The notes under the pieces are model-generated. The model was not told the DNA's origin. It was given only the letters and a program-made list of their open reading frames with translations, and did no database searches. The position numbers and the translations under genes were made by a program. DNA of 64,000 bases from contig NZ_LMVB01000002.1 of assembly GCF_001510645.1 (NCBI RefSeq), forward strand, positions 248,001-312,000, written 5' to 3'. Shown piece by piece: positions 25,101-31,736 of the stretch (positions within the stretch are counted from its first letter, which is position 1; each line of letters begins with the position of its first letter). Source of the DNA: Paenibacillus sp. FJAT-29882 (GTDB lineage: Bacteria > Bacillota > Bacilli > Bacillales > DSM-1321).

Positions 25101-27120
25101 GATTTCCCGTTCCTAGATAAAGCGGCACACGAGCAAACTTATCGGCATTTCCCTCAAAAAAAGCATCCCATTGCGAAGTGTCGAAAGCATAGGAGACCTG
25201 GTCGCCCGAGCTCAGAATAAATGCAGCATCCGGGAAAGTAGTAAATGCTTGTTTGAGAGCTTTGTCATTGTGACTAGAGTTAGGTGCTGCATGTACGTCA
25301 GTAACCCAATTAAAGTTGAATGTATCAAGATTTTTTTCAGGTGTTTTAAAACTAGCCAGTGATTTTACACTTGTAACATTCATTGCACCGTCACCAACGG
25401 AATATACATATTCCGTACCAGGCTCAAGTGTGGCTGTTTCAGCCTTGTGGCTTTGTATTGGCGCAACAGAGTATGCGGTCCCTGCACCATTATAGTTCGC
25501 ATCCGCAATCGCTTTTGAAAGGTCTACCGTGTTATTTGTTCCGACAACCACATTTGTAAATTTTCCACCATTGCTTTCAAAATCTGATTTTTTAGCATAA
25601 TAGAGTTGTGTTGTTTTTGTTGTTACTGGAGTTACCCAATTGAAACGAGCGATATACTTGCCTTTCTCTTGTTTAAACGAATCTAACAAGAAAGTTACAG
25701 ATGTAGGTACAGTACCGCCACCTATAGGCTGAGTGATCTTATCCTCTGATTTTGAAATAGTAAACGAATCTATGACACGGAAAGGATTTTCAGAGCCCGT
25801 AGCTTTATAATACGCTTTATAAGTTATAGCATTGCTCGAAACATCCACCTTGCTATATACACCTGGTGAATAGATAGCTCCTCCACCTGTACCCGTTTTG
25901 TTGATGCGAAGGTCATAGAAATAATCATTCCAAGAAGTGTCACGATTGTCTAGACTGTAACCGTAATTGTAAACTGATCCGCCTATGACATAGGTAGGTG
26001 CTTCTCCGAATTTTGCCTTTTCAATGCTTGCAGTACCTGCCGAAGTCGCAGTTGTCTTTAAAGTTGTTCTGGCATAGGCATGTTCATGACCATGTAATAC
26101 CAAATCGATGCCTGCATCTGTCAGCTTTTTACCTATCACATTATCCATATTATAGTGACTTGCACCTGGGTCGTACGGTGGAACATGAAAATACACTATT
26201 TTCCATGATTTAGATGTATTTGCACTTTCTTTCGCCAAAAAATCCCATTGGATTTCCTTATCAGCGGAAGAAGCAAAAGAATTTAGAGAAATAAACAATG
26301 CAGCTCCATATTCAAAGGAATATACCGTCCCATCAGCAACTGAAGACAAACCGGCTGGTTTCCTTAAAGATTTATGGTTGATTCTTGCTTTATACTGTAC
26401 AAAATCTCTGTCATAGGATGCACCGTCATGATTCCCTGGTGTTACCATGATTGGCAAAGTATCTAAAAGGTTTTGAGCCGCATCATAGAATAACTGCCAT
26501 TGATCGGAAACATGCCCATCTTCTACCACATCACCCATGTGAAGAAGAAAGGCAGCATCCTGTTCATTTTCCTTAATATGGTTGTATAGTTTGTTAGTGT
26601 TATCAAACGTACTAACAGAAGTTCCCTGCGTATCCGGGGTGATAACAAAAGAAAACGGCTTGTTGGCAGCAGGATCCGCAGGTGCGGTAAAACTAGAGAT
26701 AGTGCTATATCCGTCGCTAGCGTTACCAACTTTATAATAATATTTTGTTTCAGGAGTCAGATCCTGAATCACGACATTAAAGGAATTGATAGCCTTAAAT
26801 TCAGTCCTTCTATTCTCTGGAAAAATATCTGTAGCAGCTGGAGTAGTCTTTGTGGCGCTTTTTATTACACCATCATCCAGATTAGGTGATGTATCATAAA
26901 TAATTTCTGAAGTGTTCACCGTCGGATCAGTTACCCAATTAAAACTCATCGCCGATTTACCTGCTTCTGCCCCTCCTCCTATACTCATTGCAATTTGTGA
27001 CGGGATTCCCGCAGGTGCAGCTGCTAATGCTGTCTTAGGCGTTACAAGTCCTGAAACAACTAGAAGCACTGCTAAAATTACTGAAATTAGTTTTGACGTT
27101 GATTTTTTTTCTCTACACAT
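22144..27120 (-). CDS. Secreted double purple-acid-phosphatase-like multidomain protein
   Basis: A 1658-residue exported protein. A signal peptide (LISVILAVLLVVSGLVTP then ALAAA) is followed by two successive purple acid phosphatase units, each with an N-terminal fibronectin-like domain and a metallophosphoesterase domain. Unit 1 shows LLHMGDVVEDG (about 205), TPGNHDG (240), YFHVPPY (313) and LHGHEHAYAR (345). Unit 2 shows WVTDVHAAP (about 610), ILSSGDQVSY (637), GTGNHEYDG (670), AVIHKSLFG (790) and VLAGHDHIYVR (818). Next come an immunoglobulin-like domain (about 950-1030), GLUG-type repeats (GTFNGNGYTISNL, GFFSYIG, GGIVGLLHAGTL; about 1040-1290) and a long C-terminal beta-rich region without LPXTG. 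It would release phosphate from esters outside the cell. The ATG at 27120 has AAGGAG 10 bases upstream. Confidence 0.85.
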   Translation of the reverse strand: MCREKKSTSKLISVILAVLLVVSGLVTPKTALAAAPAGIPSQIAMSIGGGAEAGKSAMSFNWVTDPTVNTSEIIYDTSPNLDDGVIKSATKTTPAATDIFPENRRTEFKAINSFNVVIQDLTPETKYYYKVGNASDGYSTISSFTAPADPAANKPFSFVITPDTQGTSVSTFDNTNKLYNHIKENEQDAAFLLHMGDVVEDGHVSDQWQLFYDAAQNLLDTLPIMVTPGNHDGASYDRDFVQYKARINHKSLRKPAGLSSVADGTVYSFEYGAALFISLNSFASSADKEIQWDFLAKESANTSKSWKIVYFHVPPYDPGASHYNMDNVIGKKLTDAGIDLVLHGHEHAYARTTLKTTATSAGTASIEKAKFGEAPTYVIGGSVYNYGYSLDNRDTSWNDYFYDLRINKTGTGGGAIYSPGVYSKVDVSSNAITYKAYYKATGSENPFRVIDSFTISKSEDKITQPIGGGTVPTSVTFLLDSFKQEKGKYIARFNWVTPVTTKTTQLYYAKKSDFESNGGKFTNVVVGTNNTVDLSKAIADANYNGAGTAYSVAPIQSHKAETATLEPGTEYVYSVGDGAMNVTSVKSLASFKTPEKNLDTFNFNWVTDVHAAPNSSHNDKALKQAFTTFPDAAFILSSGDQVSYAFDTSQWDAFFEGNADKFARVPLYLGTGNHEYDGAGNSWAPNNSWASVDPTLQNLFGRYNPPKNGAPFYGGGDGTERMVAGMDKKQFESSNYYYVYGDTLFMMMDYQDQSSSSQIKAQQDWMKSVVKQNPTKWRVAVIHKSLFGYRMANPVASWTTAFDEAGIDVVLAGHDHIYVRTKLYANGANIEPQTYGNGTTYITSYSGNNDRRGPYFESNKRDPEKVAYVDVREIGLGFSNISISPTEIRITSKGVDTNGNLVTGDNDVLITNKPRTPNLSTWSYPSVPQDVNELSITNVVVNGIAKEGQTLNASVTPSSATATFKWESSTDGTKWTTIAGEASSRYNIKTEDVGSYLRSVAIGTGFYNGVATSAATAKVTPLAGSGTATVKIGTASELVALSKGFGTSAYPIDGKYELSANIDMKDVEFSEIGGGSIPAPLLGTFNGNGYTISNLTISSSNNNTGFFSYIGTDGRVVNLKLVNVDITGKNSTGSIAGTSTGTIENSYVDGKVTGGGNTGGIVGLLHAGTLQNTFANVAVYGTTVGGLIGGTNWNSSGSPIPQRDTTTGKVILNNYVAGTVTGPAGGQYFGAVVGDMGGSSGSLLKTFNGNAVFNAVTDVTPGKIGGYWSGSRPIIDTEQVNYFDSSKLSTSGLPSGIVPVFAGKTAADFAQKATFEFLGWDFTNVWDWDATNNVPVLRKLNIGSGEEDNFLTIIASAGSGGTISPNGYVLVERGQSQKFTFAPNQYFEIDTVKIDGVENTEAAAAGEYIFDNVTDVHKIEVTFKISDATAGVVPSLVSTSAYYNRADPAHIWVTVDFGKGGLGIHPENWRKAVKSAKIMKNDELVLDAAGSYWFPSTGYGAPEERLEIAYDDIMKLPEYDKLVAGEYDLVITFADLSSSEYTIPLYVFNPEKTYKLTDYKTGKLIVNSNSVYLSLDAKSVIKNGIVLKGSIAVLEGAGLENTVVTIDPKEAGAIINFKGAKVLKVVIKGTHVKEIHGSENIQEIIYEDGASTENIILK

Positions 27121-27471
27121 TCCTAGTGAACTCCTTTTCTATTAAAATATACATACTAATCTAGTATCTCCGCAAAATGTTAAGTTTGGTGCATTTTCAC
27201 ATTAATAATAGGTTAAAAATTCTTAATATTTATTTTTCGATTGAAATAGATGACTCCGATGCTGGGCGTACGAAAAAAAGAGGACTCTCTGAAAAAGGAA
27301 ACGTTTGGCACAGTACATTTTTTTCACAATCTGCTTTGCTAATCAAACAAATAAAGGCAATGCCTTGTAAAAGCATCGCCCCCATTAGATATGCTAAAAA
27401 AGAGAAGAAATTAATCGGATTTTCCACTAATCATTACGAATCACGAATAGAATAGAAGAAGTTTGATCGAT
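27121..27471. other. Phosphatase promoter region and unrecognised remnant
   Basis: Minus strand near 27178-27222 has TTAACC, TTAATG and TTAACA hexamers that could form a weak PhoP-binding region for the phosphatase gene. From 27390 the sequence is the upstream part of the duplicated segment. Between 27240 and 27390 there are open stretches on both strands that I cannot identify. Confidence 0.3.
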
Positions 27472-27984
27472 ATGAAAGTTTTTGTTGTTGGAGCAAACGG
27501 ACAAATCGGTAGACATCTTGTACATCTATTAAAAGAAAGCAATGAACATACAGTTAGAGCTATGGTTAGAAAGGAAGAACAAGCAAAAGATTTCGAAAAT
27601 CTCGGAGTAGAAGCAAAGCTTGCGAATTTAGAAGGTGTGGAAGAAATTGCAGAAGCCGCAAAAGGTTGTGATGCCGTTGTTTTCACCGCGGGATCTGGTG
27701 ATCATACAGGCGCAGACAAGACAATCTTGATCGATTTGGATGGGGCAGCTAAAACGATAGAAGCTGCTGAGAAAATTGGCATTCAACGATTTATTATGGT
27801 AAGTGCGATTTATGCTAATCGACGAGAAAATTGGAGTAGTATAAAACATTATTTGGCTGCCAAACACTATGCGGATAAAATCCTTGAACAAAGTAGCTTA
27901 ACCTATACGATTATTCGTCCTGGAGGTCTTTTGAATGAACCGGCTACTGGAAAAGTTTCAATTGCCGAAAATTTAAGTGCAGCA
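27390..27984 (+). repeat. Duplicated segment, copy 2
   Basis: Second copy of 15110-15706, about 97% identical by eye. It stops abruptly at 27984 where the sequence becomes an ABC permease gene on the other strand. Confidence 0.85.
27472..27984 (+). pseudogene. NAD(P)-binding YhfK-like protein, truncated second copy
   Basis: Residues 1-171 match the intact gene at 15187-15828 (MKVFVVGANGQIGRHLVHLL ... GKVSIAENLSAA), with one Ser deleted near residue 58. After 27984 the frame runs for 26 foreign codons (AMANITGSMKSTTDSVNGAN...) into the antisense of an ABC permease and stops at 28062. The last 42 residues, including the VAKTIMA helix, are lost. The Rossmann core remains, so a partial function cannot be excluded, but a duplication-and-deletion relic is more likely. 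Confidence 0.75.
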
Positions 27985-28181
27985 GCAATGGCAAACATAA
28001 CTGGCAGCATGAAAAGCACGACTGATTCAGTGAATGGTGCTAATTGGATTAAGGCTTCATAACCTGTATCAAGCACAGCCACAGTAAGAAAAACAATAAA
28101 TAAGAAGTAAATTACAAACGTAATGTGTACGATTTTACTCTGCAGCATTCTATAAAAATCCGCACGAATCATATTTAACAT
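27985..28181 (-). pseudogene. ABC-2 permease, N-terminal fragment
   Basis: Starts with a good site (AGGAGGTCGAATAAAATG) and reads MLNMIRADFYRMLQSKIVHI then a transmembrane helix, typical of the permease of BcrAB/lantibiotic-immunity type exporters. After about 66 codons it hits the junction with the duplicated segment and the rest is absent. It is 1 base from the stop of the ATPase fragment, so the two were one operon. Confidence 0.65.
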
Positions 28182-28182
28182 T

Positions 28183-28685
28183 TTATTCGACCTCCTTAAT
28201 CAAAGCTGCGTAATATTCTTCAAGACTTTCCCCAATCTTTTTAATAGATTTGAGGGAGACATCATGTAACACAAGCCGCGTTGCAATTTCGGAGGTTGTA
28301 CGAGTAAAATCGTAAACATGGATTTCTGATGATGAAATAGCTTTATAGTCAGATATTCCAAGCCTTTGTTCCAAAATGGCGATGGCCTTTGAGGCATCGT
28401 TAACTTCAATATGAACGGCTTGTCTGCAAGATTCGTCCAGTTCCTGGTTGTCAAGCTCTTTTATAAGTTTTCCCTTGTGGATAAAACCATACCTTGTGGA
28501 AATTTGAGAAAGATCATGTAAAATATGGCTTGAAATTAAAATCGAGATCCCCTCTTTATTAAGTCTTTTAAGGATTTCCCGGATTTCAATAACCCCTGTC
28601 GGATCAAGCCCGTTGACTAGCTCATCAAGAATCAAAAAATCGGGATTGCCCAGTAGTGAGAGCGCCAGCCCCAAACGTTTGGGAC
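28183..28685 (-). pseudogene. ABC transporter ATPase, C-terminal fragment
   Basis: The frame starts within the signature region (RLGLALSLLGNPDFLILDE) and contains Walker B and D-loop (LILDELVNGLDPTG; Leu replaces the usual Pro), the switch His (ISILISSHILHDL) and the C-terminal domain of BcrA/YxlF-type ATPases. Walker A, Q-loop and about 130 N-terminal residues are missing, so it cannot hydrolyse ATP. The 5' break is at about 28685. Confidence 0.7.
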
Positions 28686-28833
28686 AACCACTTTTTGTGT
28701 TTGTTATCTTTATTCTGTTTCACCAATCTGTACACCCTCTACTCGTATAAATACAGAAACAAAGTATTTCCCCGAGGCAGCCATTTTTCTGATATAATAC
28801 TTCGGTAGTTTTAAGCTTCTGGGAGGTTTCATC

Positions 28834-29736
28834 ATGAAATTAAATAAAGGGATTTTATTTGTATTATTAGGTGCTGGATTTTTTGGTTTTACACCGATCT
28901 TTGCTAAATTGGGGTTTAGCTACGGCTACTCACTTGGCCAAATTACTATCGTTCAAATGATGATTTCCTCATTTTTATTATGGTCTTTCACTCTAATTAA
29001 ACGCCCCAGCTTTAAAGGGCTAAATAAGAAAAATCTTCCTCAAATTATGATAACCGGTTGTTTGATCGGATTAACAAGTATTTTTTATTATGGTGCAATG
29101 CAATATCTGCCGGCCTCATTAGCCATCATTTTAATGTTTCAATTCGTTTGGATAGGAATTATTTTAGAATGGATTTTCAGCAAAATAAAACCTGCCCCTG
29201 TAACCGTATTGTCCATCATTTTAATTTTGATCGGGGTCTTTTTTGCTTCCAATGTAGTAAATGGCAACATACAAGGATTGCCTTTTAAAGGTTTCCTTTT
29301 TGGTATTCTATCTGCATTCACTTATGCCGGATTTATTTTTTTCAGTGGTAAAGTCGCTGTAAATGTAGACCCATTGATTCGGACTTCTTTAATGGCAACT
29401 GGGTCAACCATCTTAGTACTTGTTCTATTCATGCATGACATTTCATCTGTACTGCCGTTGGAGACAAACTTATTAACGACTGCCGTTGGTGTTTCGCTAT
29501 TTGGTGCAGTTCTTCCCCCACTATTTTTTGCAGTGGGCGCACCATTGGTTTCAGGTGGAATCGCCAATATATTAACATCCATTGAATTACCGATCGCCAT
29601 CCTATCAGCCAGCCTTATTTTGTCAGAAACGGTAATGCCGCTTCAATGGTTAGGCACGGCTATTATATTAGTAGCGATTGCGTTAAATGAACTTGGTAGT
29701 AATCTTTTTAGAATAAGTAGGCCTATTAAGGCGTAA
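28834..29736 (+). CDS. EamA/DMT-family transporter
   Basis: A 300-residue membrane protein with ten helices in two EamA repeats: LLGAGFFGFTPIFAKLGFSYGYS at the start of repeat 1, YYGAMQYLPASLAIILMFQF, and repeat 2 FGILSAFTYAGFIFFSGKVAVNVDP with SIELPIAILSASLILSE. Family members export amino acids, nucleosides or other metabolites; specificity is unknown. The ATG at 28834 follows GGGAGG at 7 bases, and a TATAAT -10 element lies at about 28792. An IS3 terminal repeat begins 4 bases after the stop codon. Confidence 0.86.
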   Translation: MKLNKGILFVLLGAGFFGFTPIFAKLGFSYGYSLGQITIVQMMISSFLLWSFTLIKRPSFKGLNKKNLPQIMITGCLIGLTSIFYYGAMQYLPASLAIILMFQFVWIGIILEWIFSKIKPAPVTVLSIILILIGVFFASNVVNGNIQGLPFKGFLFGILSAFTYAGFIFFSGKVAVNVDPLIRTSLMATGSTILVLVLFMHDISSVLPLETNLLTTAVGVSLFGAVLPPLFFAVGAPLVSGGIANILTSIELPIAILSASLILSETVMPLQWLGTAIILVAIALNELGSNLFRISRPIKA

Positions 29737-29738
29737 AG

Positions 29739-29925
29739 TTTTGAACTGCACCCTAATTGTTAGACACTTTATTTAGTTAGGTAGCTGTATGGGTCTGAGT
29801 CCGATATTGTACCGGGCTCAGGCCTTTTAGTTTTGCATTAATTCGTTTGTAGTTGTAGTAATCAGTATATTGTTCAAGCTCGCGCTTAAAGTGAGCCATG
29901 CTTTCAAACTCCTATAATTAAAGTA
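29739..29925 (-). mobile_element. IS3-family (IS150 group) remnant: transposase C-terminus and right end
   Basis: A terminal repeat TGAACTGCACCCTAATTG-TTAGACA lies at 29743-29767. On the minus strand the adjacent frame reads [20 protein letters not shown] then [20 protein letters not shown] and stops, the characteristic C-terminus of the DDE integrase-type OrfB transposase. The rest of the element is missing; its inner end abuts the broken M20 gene. Confidence 0.85.
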
Positions 29926-29933
29926 ATTCGGAT

Positions 29934-30252
29934 TTAAGTAACTTCAATCACCACTGCTGTATGGAAATCATGACCACAAGCATGCATGACTCCCTTTGTT
30001 TTAGAAGAATAAGAAAGGCCGTCTGTTCTTCGATCGGAAGAGCATCGATATCAGCTCGAATCGCTACTGTTGGTCCAGGATTTCAGCAAAAACTCCTGTA
30101 GACAAGCCTGTTTTTCGCATTTGTATCCCCGCTTCACGGAGCCACTTTTGAATTGATTTAGTCGTTTCATACTCTTCTGTTGAAAGCTCTGGGTATTGAT
30201 GTAAATGACGCCTAATAGAAATTAATCGTTTTTCTAGTTCATTTTGACTCAT
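29934..30252 (-). pseudogene. M20-family amidohydrolase/deacylase, frameshifted and truncated
   Basis: Starts well (AGGAGG then ATG at 30252): LEKRLISIRRHLHQYPELSTEEYETT is the N-terminus of M20 aminoacylase-type peptidases (YxeP/YtnL/HipO group). After TGVFAEIL the frame shifts to GPTVAIRADIDALPIEEQT, then shifts again to HACGHDFHTA, which carries the metal-binding CGHD motif. Everything beyond residue 105 is replaced by unrelated sequence and the IS3 scar. It follows the acetyltransferase gene by 14 bases, the same pairing as snaB-sndB type sulfur-scavenging genes of B. subtilis. Confidence 0.8.
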
Positions 30253-30266
30253 ATCAATATCCTCCT

Positions 30267-30776
30267 TTATAAGTCCAACCGATAGCATTTCACTTGAATA
30301 TCATGATTTTGAAATTCTTTCGTATGATCTCGTTTAAAACCAAACCATTCGTATAGTCTAATGGCTTTTTTCATTTTGTCACTCGTATGCAAATACAATT
30401 GGCTTGCTCCTTTATTTTTTGCATAGCTTACGCTTGCTTTAACCAATTCCTGTGCAACCCCACGTCCTCTTGCTTCGGGATGAACACCCAGTAAACGAAT
30501 AATTGGTGAAAAAATCAGAAGTTCAGGTTTTTGATAAGCATCTTCTGATGACAAAAACAGCTGTAATGATCCTAGAACTTCCTGACCACTTTTTGCAACC
30601 AATATCTTATCAACATTGGGATTATCTACAGAAGCTATAATACTTTCTCGATAATCTTTCCAGACTTGTGGATCCGAATAATCCAGTTCGTACTGTTCAT
30701 AACTCTCTACCAATACACGGCGAACAGTTTCTTTCTCTTCCTCTTTTAGTTCCTCTATTACGATTTGTTTTAGCAT
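30267..30776 (-). CDS. GNAT-family N-acetyltransferase
   Basis: A 169-residue acetyl-CoA-dependent acetyltransferase. The acetyl-CoA binding motif is LLGVHPEARGRGVAQELVKASVSYAKNKG (about residues 94-122), followed by YLHTSDKMKKAIRLYEWFGF, both standard for the fold. Its linkage to an M20 deacylase and to NtaA-type monooxygenase remnants suggests the role of SnaA/SnaB in B. subtilis, where S-substituted cysteines are N-acetylated before monooxygenase cleavage and later deacetylated. The deacylase partner here is broken, so the pathway may be dead. The ATG at 30776 has GAGGAGAGGG upstream. Confidence 0.8.
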   Translation of the reverse strand: MLKQIVIEELKEEEKETVRRVLVESYEQYELDYSDPQVWKDYRESIIASVDNPNVDKILVAKSGQEVLGSLQLFLSSEDAYQKPELLIFSPIIRLLGVHPEARGRGVAQELVKASVSYAKNKGASQLYLHTSDKMKKAIRLYEWFGFKRDHTKEFQNHDIQVKCYRLDL

Positions 30777-30904
30777 ATAATCCCTCTCCTCAACTTAAAT
30801 TTCTCTATTTAAACAAGTACTCATATATAACTAATCGGATTTATATTTGTTTTGTTAAGCGACCTTTTCTTCTTCAGGGACATCAATATTCATTAACTCC
30901 TTCC

Positions 30905-31062
30905 CATTCTCTCGTAAAATCCTGAAGCTTCCTTATCACGGATAAATGTGTCATTCCTCTCATGAATCCCATAGTCCCTTTACAACCTGTAAGTATTTTG
31001 AAGCACTTCGATAACGTTTGGCATAATCTGGGTGCTCTTCTATCGTCCTAAGAGTTTGATGA
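30905..31062 (-). pseudogene. NtaA/SnaA-type monooxygenase remnant
   Basis: Two frames on the minus strand read EEHPDYAKRYRSASKYLQVV-KGLWDS and then, after a shift, DTFIRDKEASGFYERMG. In intact NtaA-type flavin monooxygenases (compare RYERAEEFIDVVKGLWDSWE in the gene at 31737-33110) these are adjacent. The piece covers only about 50 residues of a 440-residue protein. Confidence 0.65.
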
Positions 31063-31068
31063 TAAAAT

Positions 31069-31106
31069 AAAATCTCCTTTTTGCTTTTTTACAAAGAGGA
31101 GATTTT
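31069..31106 (-). terminator. Terminator after the FbpA-like gene
   Basis: AAAATCTCCT...AGGAGATTTT stem; on the minus strand it continues ATTTTATC. It lies about 95 bases beyond the FbpA-like stop. Confidence 0.65.
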
Positions 31107-31200
31107 GGTCCTTTAAACATTCAATACCTACAATGAGGTACAAATCAAGGGAAAGTAAGTAAATTCAGGAAAGTCTAACGTAAGAAAGAAACATTTAGGG

Positions 31201-31413
31201 CTAATGCTTGGAATTTTTGTGGATCCATTTTATTGAGTTATATTCGTCATGAGGATGGCTATCTAATTGAAATCTCCTAAATTCATTTTCTAGCTCCGTT
31301 AACGATAACTCGAAAAGATGTTTATCTTCTTTCTTAAAAACCTTAAAAGCAACCAATTGATCTATCAATCTTTGACGTTGTTCTTCCACAGCCCTGCGAA
31401 GAATATCCCCCAT
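31201..31413 (-). CDS. FbpA-family (Fur-regulated basic protein) small protein
   Basis: A 70-residue basic protein matching the Fur_reg_FbpA family: GDILRRAVEEQRQRLIDQLVAFKVFKKEDKHLFELSLTELENEFRRF. In B. subtilis the Fbp proteins act with the small RNA FsrA in the iron-sparing response under Fur control. The C-terminal extension DSHPHDEYNSIKWIHKNSKH is specific to this copy. AGGAGTGAT lies upstream of the ATG at 31413. I looked for a Fur box in the upstream 90 bases and found none that is convincing, so iron control is inferred from the family only. Confidence 0.75.
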   Translation of the reverse strand: MGDILRRAVEEQRQRLIDQLVAFKVFKKEDKHLFELSLTELENEFRRFQLDSHPHDEYNSIKWIHKNSKH

Positions 31414-31504
31414 TCATATCACTCCTCATATATTGTTTAGATTTGCTTCTTCCCCATAAGAATTCAACAAAAATAACAAATAGAAATATAGAGATTGATG
31501 GTTG

Positions 31505-31543
31505 AAAAAGCGACCCCTACAATATTTTAGTAATCGCTTTTTA
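31505..31543 (-). terminator. Terminator of the SAM-controlled sulfur operon
   Basis: AAAAAGCGA...TCGCTTTTTA stem at 31505-31542, 8 bases after the YezD-like stop; the minus strand ends in CTTTTTC. Confidence 0.75.
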
Positions 31544-31550
31544 TTGAAGG

Positions 31551-31721
31551 TTACTTACTATTGGATACAACCTTTTTGTGAAGAGGGTAACGTTTTTTTT
31601 GTGTAATGTCGACTTGAGTTATGTCTCCATCATGAACTGTTATGTTTAGACTGCCATACTCCATTTGATTTAAGGTTGATAAAATATTCCGAATTTTCTC
31701 TTCATCTATACGTTCCTTCAT
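31551..31721 (-). CDS. YezD-family (DUF2292) small protein
   Basis: A 56-residue protein, MKERIDEEKIRNILSTLNQM then EYGSLNITVHDGDITQVDIT and QKKRYPLHKK. This is the DUF2292/YezD pattern (YGSI-ITVHDG-IVQID-TEK-R), which in Firmicutes recurs in sulfur assimilation operons; its function is not known. The ATG at 31721 has AGGAGG 10 bases upstream, 15 bases after the stop of the NtaA-type monooxygenase, so it is the last gene of the riboswitch operon and is followed at once by a terminator. Confidence 0.8.
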   Translation of the reverse strand: MKERIDEEKIRNILSTLNQMEYGSLNITVHDGDITQVDITQKKRYPLHKKVVSNSK

Positions 31722-31736
31722 AATTGATTATCCTCC

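Noticed and set aside
27230..27427. 65-codon minus-strand frame with a hydrophobic start
   Set aside because: No ribosome binding site or recognisable family; it overlaps the edge of the duplicated segment.
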